Shown: positions 23,247 through 32,649 of the stretch, piece by piece
How the letters are laid out: every line of letters starts with the position of its first letter
Numbering within the stretch: position 1 is the first letter of the stretch
From: Cydia pomonella
Taxonomy: Eukaryota; Arthropoda; Insecta; Lepidoptera; Tortricidae
Assembly: GCF_033807575.1 (NCBI RefSeq)
Contig: NC_084713.1
Span: 15,475,389 to 15,539,388 of the forward strand
Direction: 5' to 3'
Length of the DNA stretch: 64,000 nucleotides
Program-made: the position numbers and the translations under genes
The notes under the pieces: model-generated
The model's database searches: none
The model's input: the letters and a program-made list of their open reading frames with translations, nothing else
What the model was told of the DNA's origin: nothing

Positions 23247-23385
23247 CCCCTTTATTCGTAAACGTGTACTAAAGTTACGATGCCGCTAATAATCGTTTGT
23301 CCCTTTCCATCATACCAATACGTCGGAAAGGGACAAACGATTATTAGCGGCATCATAACTTTAGTACACGTTTATGAATAAGGGG
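23247..23385. mobile_element. Hairpin MITE with 61-62-bp arms
   Basis: The left arm 23247-23308 and right arm 23325-23385 are reverse complements with three differences (one extra T and two transitions), and the loop is 16 nt. Arm words include AACGTGTACTAAAGTTA, TGCCGCTAATAATCG and TTTGTCCCTTTCC. If transcribed, it would form a nearly perfect 60-bp RNA stem. It carries no protein. Flanks of TTA type are present, but a clean duplication is not certain. Confidence 0.8.
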
Positions 23386-23464
23386 CTTAAAAATTAAATA
23401 GATACCTAAATAATATACTTATCCTAGCTTTTATGGTGTAGGTATCGTTCCCGGGAATCAAAAT

Positions 23465-23517
23465 ATAGCCGAGCGGTAAGGCGTACGGCTTCTAAATCCA
23501 AGGTGGGTTCTAACTAT
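23465..23517 (+). pseudogene. tRNA-like scrap
   Basis: TAGCCGAGCGGTAAGGCG matches a polymerase III A box of Leu/Ser tRNA type, and GGTGGGTTCTAACTATGC is a decayed B box. The acceptor stem does not close. It is probably the head of an old SINE. Confidence 0.4.
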
Positions 23518-23620
23518 GCTTTTTTTATTCATTATCAGTATTATCATTTAATAATACAATAAAACCATCTTGGGAATACTTACTTGTATATATATATGCC
23601 TGCGATAAAATTGAAACATA

Positions 23621-23628
23621 CTTGTAGC
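23621..23628. repeat. Left target-site duplication CTTGTAGC
   Basis: The eight bases CTTGTAGC directly precede CAGGGACTGAAAA and are repeated exactly at 31815-31822, directly after the inverse end TTTTCAGTCCCTG. An 8-bp duplication is the hAT-superfamily signature. Confidence 0.9.
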
Positions 23629-23650
23629 CAGGGACTGAAAAACCGCAAAA

Positions 23651-24010
23651 GACCGGTAACCTAAAATAAAGGTATCAATTGAATAGGTATCCAAAGCTAA
23701 GGGTACCCGAATAAAATCGCAAAAGACCGATACCTAAGATAAGGGTATCAATTGAATAGGTATCCAAAGCTAACGGTACCCGAATAAAATCGCACAAGAC
23801 CGATACCTAAACTAAGGGTATCAATTGAAAAGCTATACAACTGTAACGGTACCCGAATAAAATCGCAAACGACCGATACCTACACAAAGGGTATCAATTG
23901 AATAGGTATCCAAAGCTAACGGTACCCGAATAAAATCGCACAAGACCGATACCTAAACTAAGGGTATCAATTGAAAAACTATATAACTATAACGGTACCC
24001 GAATAAATAA
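23651..24010 (+). repeat. 73-bp tandem array, five copies (left subterminal)
   Basis: The word GACCGATACCTA recurs at 23651 (variant), 23725, 23798, 23871 and 23944, giving a period of 73 bp. Each unit continues GGGTATCAATTGAA, a variable middle and AACGGTACCCGAATAAAATC. Units 3 and 5 share a variant middle (TTGAAAAGCTATACAACT-like), so the array alternates two unit types. AACGGTACCC is found at 23772, 23845, 23918 and 23991. Confidence 0.9.
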
Positions 24011-24090
24011 AATGCAATAGGTACATTTTTCAAACGGTACCGCTACAGTTGAAAGGGTACCGTACGGTACCGTTTCAAGTAGACTTCTAC

Positions 24091-27000
24091 TTTGGAATCC
24101 AAGATGGCGGCCGTGCACTCTGTCATAAAAGTCGTCATGGATATCGTTTTATAGGTTTTAGGGAGTGCAGATTTCGAAAATGATGACCATTTTGGAATCC
24201 AAGATGGCGGCCGTGCATTCTGTCATAAAAGTCGTCATGGATATCGTTTTATAGGTTTTAGGGAGTGCAGATTTCAAAAATGATGACCATTTTGGAATCC
24301 AAGATGGCGGCCGTGCACTCTGTCATAAAAGTCGTCATGGATATCGTTTTATAGGTTTTAGGGAGTGCAGATTTCGAAAATGATGACCATTTTGGAATCC
24401 AAGATGGCGGCCGTGCATTCTGTCATAAAAGTCGTCATGGATATCGTTTTATAGGTTTTAGGGAGTGCAGATTTCGAAACTGATGACCATTTTGCAATCC
24501 AAGATGGCGGCCGTGCACTCTGTCATAAAAGTCGTCATGGATATCGTTTTATAGGTTTTAGGGAGTGCAGATTTCGAAAATGATGACCATTTTGGAATCC
24601 AAGATGGCGGCCGTGCATTCTGTCATAAAAGTCGTCATGGATATCGTTATATAGGTTTTAGGGAGTGCAGATTTCAAAAATGATGACCATTTTGGAATCC
24701 AAGATGGCGGCCGTGCACTCTGTCATAAAAGTCGTCATGGATATCGTTTTATAGGTTTTAGGGAGTGCAGATTTCGAAAATGATGACCATTTTGGAATCC
24801 AAGATGGCGGCCGTGCACTCTGTCATAAAAGTCGTCATGGATATCGTTTTATAGGTTTTAGGGAGTGCAGATTTCGAAAATGATGACCATTTTGGAATCC
24901 AAGATGGCGGCCGTGCACTCTGTCATAAAAGTCGTCATGGATATCGTTTTATAGGTTTTAGGGAGTGCAGATTTCGAAAATGATGACCATTTTGGAATCC
25001 AAGATGGCAGCCGTGCACGCTGTCATAAAAGTCGTCATGGATATCGTTTTATAGGTTTTAGGGAGTGCAGATTTCGAAAATGATGACAATTTTGGAATCC
25101 AAGATGGCGGCCGTGCACTATGTCATAAAAGTCGTCATGGATATCGTTTTATAGGTTTTAGGGAGTGCAGATTTCGAAAATGATGACCATTTTGGAATCC
25201 AAGATGGCGGCCGTGCACTATGTCATAAAAGTCGTCATGGATATCGTTTTATAGGTTTTAGGGAGTGCAGATTTCGAAAATGATGACCATTTTGGAATCC
25301 AAGATGGCGGCCGTGCACTCTGTCATAAAAGTCGTCATAGATATCGTTTTATAGGTTTTAGGGAGTGCAGATTTCGAAAATGATGACCATTTTGGAATCC
25401 AAGATGGCGGCCGTGCACTCTGTTATAAAAGTCGTCATGGATATCGTTTTATAGGTTTTAGGGAGTGCAGATTTCGAAAATGATGACCATTTTGGAATCC
25501 AAGATGACGGCCGTGCACTCTGTCATAAAAGTCGTCATGGATATCGTTTTATAGGTTTTAGGGAGTGCAGATTTCGAAAATGATGACCATTTTGGAATCC
25601 AAGATGGCGGCCGTGCACTCTGTCATAAAAGTCGTCATGGATATCGTTTTATAGGTTTTAGGGAGTGCAGATTTCGAAAATGATGACCATTTTGGAATCC
25701 AAGATGGCAGCCGTGCACGCTGTCATAAAAGTCGTCATGGATATCGTTTTATAGGTTTTAGGGAGTGCAGATTTCGAAAATGATGACCATTTTGGAATCC
25801 AAGATGGCGGCCGTGCACTATGTCATAAAAGTCGTCATGGATATCGTTTTATAGGTTTTAGGGAGTGCAGATTTCGAAAATGATGACCATTTTGGAATCC
25901 AAGATGGCGGCCGTGCACTCTGTCATAAAAGTCGTCATAGATATCGTTTTATAGGTTTTAGGGAGTGCAGATTTCGAAAATGATGACCATTTTGGAATCC
26001 AAGATGGCGGCCGTGCACTCTGTTATAAAAGTCGTCATGGATATCGTTTTATAGGTTTTAGGGAGTGCAGATTTCGAAAATGATGACCATTTTGGAATCC
26101 AAGATGACGGCCGTGCACTCTGTCATAAAAGTCGTCATGGATATCGTTTTATAGGTTTTAGGGAGTGCAGATTTCGAAAATGATGACCATTTTGGAATCC
26201 AAGATGGCGGCCGTGCACTCTGTCATAAAAGTCGTCATGGATATCGTTTTATAGGTTTTAGGGAGTGCAGATTTCGAAAATGATGACCATTTTGGAATCC
26301 AAGATGGCGGCCGTGCACTATGTCATAAAAGTCGTCATGGATATCGTTTTATAGGTTTTAGGGAGTGCAGATTTCGAAAATGATGACCATTTTGGAATCC
26401 AAGATGGCGGCCGTGCACTCTGTCATAAAAGTCGTCATAGATATCGTTTTATAGGTTTTAGGGAGTGCAGATTTCGAAAATGATGACCATTTTGGAATCC
26501 AAGATGGCGGCCGTGCATTCTGTCATAAAAGTCGTCATGGATATCGTTTTATAGGTTTTAGGGAGTGCAGATTTCGAAAATGATGACCATTTTGGAATCC
26601 AAGATGGCGGCCGTGCACTCTGTTATAAAAGTCGTCATGGATATCGTTTTATAGGTTTTAGGGAGTGCAGATTTCAAAAATGATGACCATTTTGGAATCC
26701 AAGATGGCGGCCGTGCACTCTGTCATAAAAGTCGTCATGGATATCGTTTTATAGGTTTTAGGGAGTGCAGATTTCGAAAATGATGACCATTTTGGAATCC
26801 AAGATGGCGGCCGTGCATTCTGTCATAAAAGTCGTCATGGATATCGTTTTATAGGTTTTAGGGAGTGCAGATTTCGAAAATGATGAACATTTTGGAATCC
26901 AAGATGGCGGCCGTGCACTCTGTCATAAAAGTCGTCATGGATATCGTTTTATAGGTTTTAGGGAGTGCAGATTTCGAAAATGATGACCATTTTGGAATCC

Positions 27001-27413
27001 AAGATGGCGGCCGTGCATTCTGTCATAAAAGTCGTCATGGATATCGTTTTATAGGTTTTAGGGAGTGCAGATTTCAAAAATGATGACCATTTTGGAATCC
27101 AAGATGGCGGCCGTGCACTCTGTCATAAAAGTCGTCATGGATATAGTTTTATAGGTTTTAGGGAGTGCAGATTTCGAAACTGATGACCATTTTGCAATCC
27201 AAGATGGCGGCCGTGCACTCTGTCATAAAAGTCGTCATGGATATCGTTTTATAGGTTTTAGGGAGTGCAGATTTCGAAACTGATGACCATTTTGCAATCC
27301 AAGATGGCGGCCGTGCACTCTGTCATAAAAGTCGTCATGGATATCATTTTATAGGTTTTAGGGAGTGCAGATTTCGAAAATGATGACCATTTTGGAATCC
27401 AAGATGGCGGCCG
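24091..27413 (+). repeat. 100-bp satellite array, 33 copies plus a partial copy
   Basis: Each unit starts TTTGGAATCCAAGATGGCGG and contains GTCATAAAAGTCGTCATGG, TATAGGTTTTAGGGAGTGCA and ATGATGACCAT. The period stays exactly 100 bp from 24091 to the partial unit at 27391. Differences between units are single bases, such as GCACTC/GCATTC/GCACTA, CGAAAA/CAAAAA and GTCATGG/GTCATAG. Units 12-16 and 18-22 carry the same ordered set of variants (CACTA, GTCATAG, TTATAAA, ATGACGG, CACTC), so a 600-700-bp block was duplicated recently. About 30 units hold an intact CAAGATGGCGGC, the YY1/PHO-type box. Open frames within the array, such as 27258-27455 on the minus strand, are incidental. Confidence 0.95.
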
Positions 27414-28148
27414 CACGGTGGGCTGAAAATCGGCCTTCATAGAAATAGAAACCAAAGTATTAATTTTGAACTTTTTTTATTGGAATAGCTTTTGTTGGGT
27501 TTTATTATGTCCAAAAATTAATCTTGGCTAATTTGGTTGGAAAAATAATTAATAATATTTTTTTTTTCAACCTCTTTGTATGGCGGGTATCAGAAAAATC
27601 GAGTTTTCTCCGAAAATAAAATTTAACAGTAATATCCTGACAGATGATTTTAAAACCAATTATTCTTGTTTTTCCACATAATTAGAATTATCCTACAGGG
27701 TGCACTTTTTTTTTAAATAGATTTATTTTTTTAATTTTTTTTTGTATTTTTAAAGAGCTTTCGAAGCGCCTCGTGTAGGCAACGGGTGACAAGAGGGCTG
27801 GCTCTTACCTCGCACAACGCATTGGCATTGCTGTCCAGCGCGGCAATGCCGCCAGCCTTCTAGGCACCTTCCCACAAGGCACCCAGCTGGAGCCAATTTT
27901 TTACTTATAACTTTAGTTGTAGTTTTAGTTTTGAATCTATTTCCTTTTTAGCTTTACGTAGTTTTGTTTAAGGTATATTTGAATGTAGTTTTTATTTTTT
28001 ATTTTTGAATAATATATTCTTAGACGCTACTTACTATAGATTAATTTTGGGACATAATAAAACCCAACAAAAGCTATTCCAATAAAAAAAGTTCAAATTT
28101 AAGACTTCGGGTTCTATTTCTATGAAGGCGTATTTTCAGCCCACCGTG
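27414..28148. mobile_element. Nested non-autonomous Transib-like transposon
   Basis: The left end from CACGGTGGGCTGAAAATCGG and the right end, reversed CACGGTGGGCTGAAAATACG, match over about 115 bp. The shared interior words are CTTCATAGAAATAGAA, TGAACTTTTTTTATTGGAAT, AGCTTTTGTTGGGTTTTATT and ATGTCC. The flanking five bases are GGCCG (27409-27413) and CGCCG (28149-28153), differing at one position. A CACnnTG terminal heptamer and 5-bp GC-rich target duplications are the known marks of Transib, the RAG1-related superfamily. No transposase is present, and the core holds a retroelement 3' end. The left flank is the last, truncated 100-bp satellite unit. The superfamily call rests on the ends only. 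Confidence 0.7.
27755..28000 (+). pseudogene. Retroelement ORF 3' end (QRGNAASLLGT type)
   Basis: The plus strand translates to RLV, a stop, then ATGDKRAGSYLAQRIGIAVQ, followed by RGNAASLLGTFPQGTQLEP and IFYL with a stop at about 27908. The same peptide wording appears at 36320-36400 and 38685-38760. It is the C-terminal end of a dispersed retroelement reading frame whose class I cannot name from this fragment. The tail runs AT-rich to about 28000. It lies inside the Transib-like element, so it inserted there or was copied with it. Confidence 0.65.
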
Positions 28149-28153
28149 CGCCG

Positions 28154-28508
28154 TTTTGTCACCTAACTAGTGACGGACGGACGGTCATTTTTTGGTAGGT
28201 ACATGGAGATTGTATTCCTTACGCCCGACTTCCATATTTAAATTGTATCAATTTTATAGTGACATCTGGTGGCGTAGTTTGCATAATCGGAAGTCGACTT
28301 TAAGCAAAAGTTAGAGATGTCTCGATTCAATTAATATAAATCGCCTCCATCTTAACTAATGTTAACTACATTTCTAAGTGTCGCCCCATGAGGAAGACTG
28401 ACACCGACTAGGCCAGAGTCGAAACGCGAGTGCAAGACATTCACCATGGAATTCGTGGATTTAGATAAAGTGAAAAGTATAAGTAAATTATGTTATATTC
28501 ATAATATA
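28154..28508. other. Single-copy part of the hAT-like element
   Basis: This is about 350 bp between the nested element and the 108-bp array, not tandemly repeated. It contains GTGACGGACGGACGGTC, AGTGACATCTGGTGGCGTAG and AGGAAGACTGACACCGACTAG. There is no open frame of note. It is the only non-repetitive segment of the host transposon and could be a remnant of an ancestor. Confidence 0.5.
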
Positions 28509-31395
28509 GGTCCTCTGGGATCCTCAGATATTGATTTTCATCTCAATCTGAGCTTAAATGCCGAAATGAAAAATGGCGTGCGTTTTCTAAAAATTTGACC
28601 TCGGAATCATAATAAAGGTCCTCTGGGATCCTCAGATATCGATTTTCATCTCAATCTGAGCTTAAATGCCGAAATCAAAAATGTAGTGCGTTTTCTAAAA
28701 AATTGACCTCAGATTCACAATAAAGGTCCTCTGGGATCCTCAGATATCGTTTTTCATCTCAATCTGAGCTTAAATGCCGAAATCAAAAATGGCGTGCGTT
28801 TTCTAAAAATTTGACCTCGGAATCATAATAAAGGTCCTCTGGGATCCTCAGATATCGATTTTAATCTCATTCTGAGCTTAAATGCCGAAATCAAAAATGG
28901 CGTCCGTTTTCTAAAAATTTGACCTCAGATTCACAATAAAGGTCCTCTGGGATCCTCAGATATCGATTTTCATCTTAATCTGAGCTTAAATGCCGAAATT
29001 TAAAATGGCGTGCGTTTTCTAAAAATTTGACCTCAGAATCATAATAAAGGTCTTCTGGGATCCTCAGATATCGATTTTCATCTTAATCTGAGCTTAAATG
29101 CCGAAATTTAAAATGGCGTGCGTTTTCTAAAAATTTGACCTCGGAATCATAATAAAGGTCGTCTGGGATCCTCAGATATCGATTTTCATCTCAATCTGAG
29201 CTTAAATGCCGAAATCAAAAATGGCGTGCGTTTTCTAAAAATTTGACCTCGGAATCATAATAAAGATCCTCTGGGATCCTCAGATATCGATTTTCATCTC
29301 AATCTGAGCTTAAATGCCGAAATCAAAAATGGCGTGCGTTTTCTAAAAATTTGACCTCAGGTTCACAATAAAGGTCCTCTGGGATCCTCAGATATCGATT
29401 TTCATCTTAATCTGAGCTTAAATGCCGAAATTTAAAATGGCGTGCGTTTTCATAAAATTTGACCTCGGAATCATAATAAAGGTCCTCTGGGATCCTCAGA
29501 TATCGATTTTCATCTTAATCTGAGCTTAAATGCCGAAATTTAAAATGGCGTGCGTTTTCTAAAAATTTGACCTCAGAATCATAATAAAGGTCTTCTGGGA
29601 TCCTCAGATATCGATTTTCATCTTAATCTGAGCTTAAATGCCGAAATTTAAAATGGCGTGCGTTTTCTAAAAATTTGACCTCGGAATCATAATAAAGGTC
29701 CTCTGGGATCCTCAGATATCGATTTTCATCTCAATCTGAGCTTAAATGCCGAAATCAAAAATGGCGTGCGTTTTCTACAAATTTGACCTCAGATTCACAA
29801 TAAAGGTCCTCTGGGATCCTCAGATATCGATTTTCATCTTAATCTGAGCTTAAATGCCGAAATTTAAAATGGCGTGCGTTTTCTAAAAATTTGACCTCAG
29901 AATCATAATAAAGGTCTTCTGGGATCCTCAGATATCGATTTTCATCTTAATCTGAGCTTAAATGCCGAAATTTAAAATGGCGTGCGTTTTCTAAAAATTT
30001 GACCTCGGAATCATAATAAAGGTCGTCTGGGATCCTCAGATATCGATTTTCATCTCAATCTGAGCTTAAATGCCGAAATCAAAAATGGCGTGCGTTTTCT
30101 AAAAATTTGACCTCGGAATCATAATAAAGATCCTCTGGGATCCTCAGATATCGATTTTCATCTCAATCTGAGCTTAAATGCCGAAATCAAAAATGGCGTG
30201 CGTTTTCTAAAAATTTGACCTCAGGTTCACAATAAAGGTCCTCTGGGATCCTCAGATATCGATTTTCATCTTAATCTGAGCTTAAATGCCGAAATTTAAA
30301 ATGGCGTGCGTTTTCATAAAATTTGACCTCGGAATCATAATAAAGGTCCTCTGGGATCCTCAGATATCGATTTTCATCTTAATCTGAGCTTAAATGCCGA
30401 AATTTAAAATGGCGTGCGTTTTCTAAAAATTTGACCTCAGAATCATAATAAAGGTCTTCTGGGATCCTCAGATATCGATTTTCATCTTAATCTGAGCTTA
30501 AATGCCGAAATTTAAAATGGCGTGCGTTTTCTAAAAATTTGACCTCGGAATCATAATAAAGGTCCTCTGGGATCCTCAGATATCGATTTTCATCTCAATC
30601 TGAGCTTAAATGCCGAAATCAAAAATGGCGTGCGTTTTCTACAAATTTGACCTCAGATTCACAATAAAGGTCCTCTGGGATCCTCAGATATCGATTTTCA
30701 TCTTAATCTGAGCTTAAATGCCGAAATTTAAAATGGCGTGCGTTTTCATAAAATTTGACCTCGGAATCATAATAAAGGTCCTCTGGGATCCTCAGATATC
30801 GATTTTCATCTCAATCTGAGCTTAAATGCCGAAATCAAAAATGGCGTGCGTTTTCTAAAAATTTGACCTCAGATTCACAATAAAGGTCCTCTGGGATCCT
30901 CAGATATCGATTTTCATCTCAATCTGAGCTTAAATGCAGAAATCAAAAATGGCGTGCGTTTTCTAAAAATTTGACCTCAGATTCACAATAAAGGTCCTCT
31001 GGGATCCTCAGATATCGATTTTCATCTTGATCTGAGCTTAAATGCCGGAATTTAAAATGGCGTGCGTTTTCTAAAAATTTGATCTTGGAATCATAATAAA
31101 GGTCCTCTGGGATCCTCAGATATCGATTTTCATCTCAATCTGAGCTTAAATGCCGAAATCAAAAATGGCGTGCGTTTTCTAATTATTTGACCTCAGAATC
31201 ATAATAAAGATCCTCTGGGATCCTCAGATATCGATTTATATCTGAATCTGAGCTTAAATGCCGAAATCAAAAATGGCGTGCATTTTCTAAAAATTTGACC
31301 TCAGAATCATAATAAAGATCCTCTGGTATCCTCAGATATTGAGTTTTCATCTTAATCTGAGCTTAAATGGCCAAATCCAAGATGGCGGGCGATCA
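28509..31395 (+). repeat. 108-bp satellite array, 27 copies
   Basis: Units start GGTCCTCTGGGATCCTCAGA and include TCGATTTTCATCTCAATCTG, AGCTTAAATGCCGAAAT, AAAATGGCGTGCGTTTTCTA and ATTTGACCTC, then AATCATAATAAA. Unit starts fall at 28509 plus multiples of 108 up to 31317, so phase is kept throughout. Variants GGTCGTCTGGG (29157 and 30021), CAGGTTCACAA (about 29355 and 30219) and TTTTCATAAAATTTG (about 29448 and 30312) repeat 864 bp apart. That is an 8-unit higher-order repeat. CTCAGAT and ATCTGAG within each unit can pair. The last unit changes to CCAAGATGGCGGGCG, which recalls the 100-bp satellite. Confidence 0.95.
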
Positions 31396-31458
31396 TTCAA
31401 ATTGAGTGACCGGTTTGTATTGGGGTATCCGATCGCGTGGCAAGATACTTTTACTTAA

Positions 31459-31800
31459 GGGTACCGTTTGGACGGAAGCTTGTTTGGATACCCAAAGTAT
31501 TGATATCGCTTCCGGAATGCTATTTTAACGGTCGGGTACCCTTTCAAAATTGTTTTAAAGTCTAAGGGTACCGTTTGAACGGAAGCTTGTTTGGATACCT
31601 AAAGTATTGATACCGCTTCCGTAATGCTATTTCAACGGTCGGGTACCGTTTCAAAATTGGTTTAAAGGTACTTTTATTTAAGGGTACCGTTTGGACGGAA
31701 GCTTATTTGGATACCCAAAGCGTTGATATCGGTACCGAAATGCTAGTTTAACGGTCGGGTACCCTTTAAAAAGACCGGTCAAAACCGTTTTTAAGGGTAC
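31459..31800 (+). repeat. Right subterminal array, three units of 107-116 bp
   Basis: GGGTACCGTTTGGACGGAAG recurs at 31459, 31566 (one change) and 31682. Each unit continues GCTTGTTTGGATACC, AAAGTATTGATA and AACGGTCGGGTACC. Read from the right terminus inward, the units present AAACGGTACCC, the mirror of the left array. Two different monomers thus present the same word in inverted orientation at both ends. Confidence 0.85.
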
Positions 31801-31814
31801 CTTTTCAGTCCCTG

Positions 31815-31822
31815 CTTGTAGC
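31815..31822. repeat. Right target-site duplication CTTGTAGC
   Basis: This is identical to 23621-23628 and directly follows TTTTCAGTCCCTG. Removing the element and one duplication rejoins AAACATACTTGTAGCCCACC. Confidence 0.9.
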
Positions 31823-31861
31823 CCACCAAACGAAGACTAAAAACAGCCCATTGGCGGAAAT

Positions 31862-32641
31862 AATTCGTATATAAGCGAATTTTGGTATAATTGTAGGTAA
31901 AGGTGCCTTATACAACATACTGAAAGTACTGATGGATGGGGGTGGCGCTAACTGGTAGGGGGCGAGGGGTCCCTTTTTTTAGTTTTTCGTAAATAACTCG
32001 AAAACAGTGGCCAATAGCAAAACACGTTGTTAGACGTAAATAATCTACACAAAATTTTCTACAAAAAAGATTCAGTACAAAGAGGGAAAGTTAATTAAAA
32101 TCAATTCTAATGTTCCTTTTCTTTCGTTTTTCGTAAATATGTTGTAAAGTATGACCCATCTATGGGTCTAAATTTTACTATAGCAAAAAAATAACTAGTA
32201 CATAGATAATTACCATATGAAACATATAGAACACTTTTTTAACATTTAAAAAGTTCGTAAATAATTCGTAAATGGCAGCTCATACCAAAACAGGTTTTTA
32301 TACATAAATAATTAACATCATATTTCCTACAAAAGACATTTAGAACAATGGCTCATAAAATTGATTTTGATATTAAAGTGGGAACTTTAATATCTTTTTA
32401 AATATTGATCCTAGCGAAGAGCGTACTGAATCTTTCTTGCAGACAATTTTATATAGATTATTTGCGTGAATAACATTTTTTGCTATGGGCCACCGTTTAC
32501 GAGTTATTTCAGAAAAACTAAAACAAGGGACCTTTAAACCCTCTTCTACCCGTTAGCGCCACCCCCATCCATCAGTACTTTCAGTATGTTATGCAAGATA
32601 CCTTTATCTACAAACATGCCAAAATTTGCTTATACCCGAAT
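31862..32641. mobile_element. Foldback element
   Basis: The left arm (31862-32090) and right arm (32424-32641) are reverse complements. Shared words are AACATACTGAAAGTACTGAT, GGATGGGGGTGGCGCTAAC, TAGTTTTTCGTAAATAACTC and AGATTCAGTAC. The loop (32091-32423) contains two diverged versions of the same arm sequence (CGTAAAT..., ...CCATAGCAAAA-like). A short open frame spans neither arm. It starts 40 bp to the right of the hAT duplication. Class unassigned. Confidence 0.7.
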
Positions 32642-32649
32642 TGTGTGAA

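Larger units (their letters stand above)
23629..31814. mobile_element. Giant non-autonomous hAT-like transposon made of satellite arrays
   Basis: The 8,186-bp unit begins CAGGGACTGAAAA and ends TTTTCAGTCCCTG, a perfect 13-bp terminal inverted repeat. It sits between identical 8-bp direct repeats. The CAGGG start and 8-bp duplication are known features of hAT transposons, so one integration event best explains the whole block. The content, in order, is a 73-bp subterminal array, a 100-bp satellite, a nested Transib-like element, about 350 bp of unique DNA, a 108-bp satellite, and a right subterminal array. An AACGGTACCC word is repeated near the left end and, inverted, near the right end. It may be the transposase-binding subterminal motif, as known for other hATs. 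No transposase or any long open frame is present, so movement would need a helper. Without the nested insertion the unit is about 7.4 kb. The perfect duplication suggests a fairly recent insertion. The alternative, ordinary chromosomal satellites that by chance gained such ends, is unlikely. Confidence 0.85.

Noticed and set aside
27258..27455. Open frame covering satellite units
   Set aside because: It is a by-product of the 100-bp tandem units and the edge of the nested element.
24091..31395. Regular repeats that might suggest a CRISPR array
   Set aside because: There are no unique spacers. Units are head-to-tail monomers of 100 and 108 bp in a eukaryotic genome, so they are satellites.
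23621..31822. Explanation of the block as ordinary pericentromeric satellite
   Set aside because: Exact inverse ends with an identical 8-bp flank on each side are hard to explain without transposition, and neither array continues beyond these ends.
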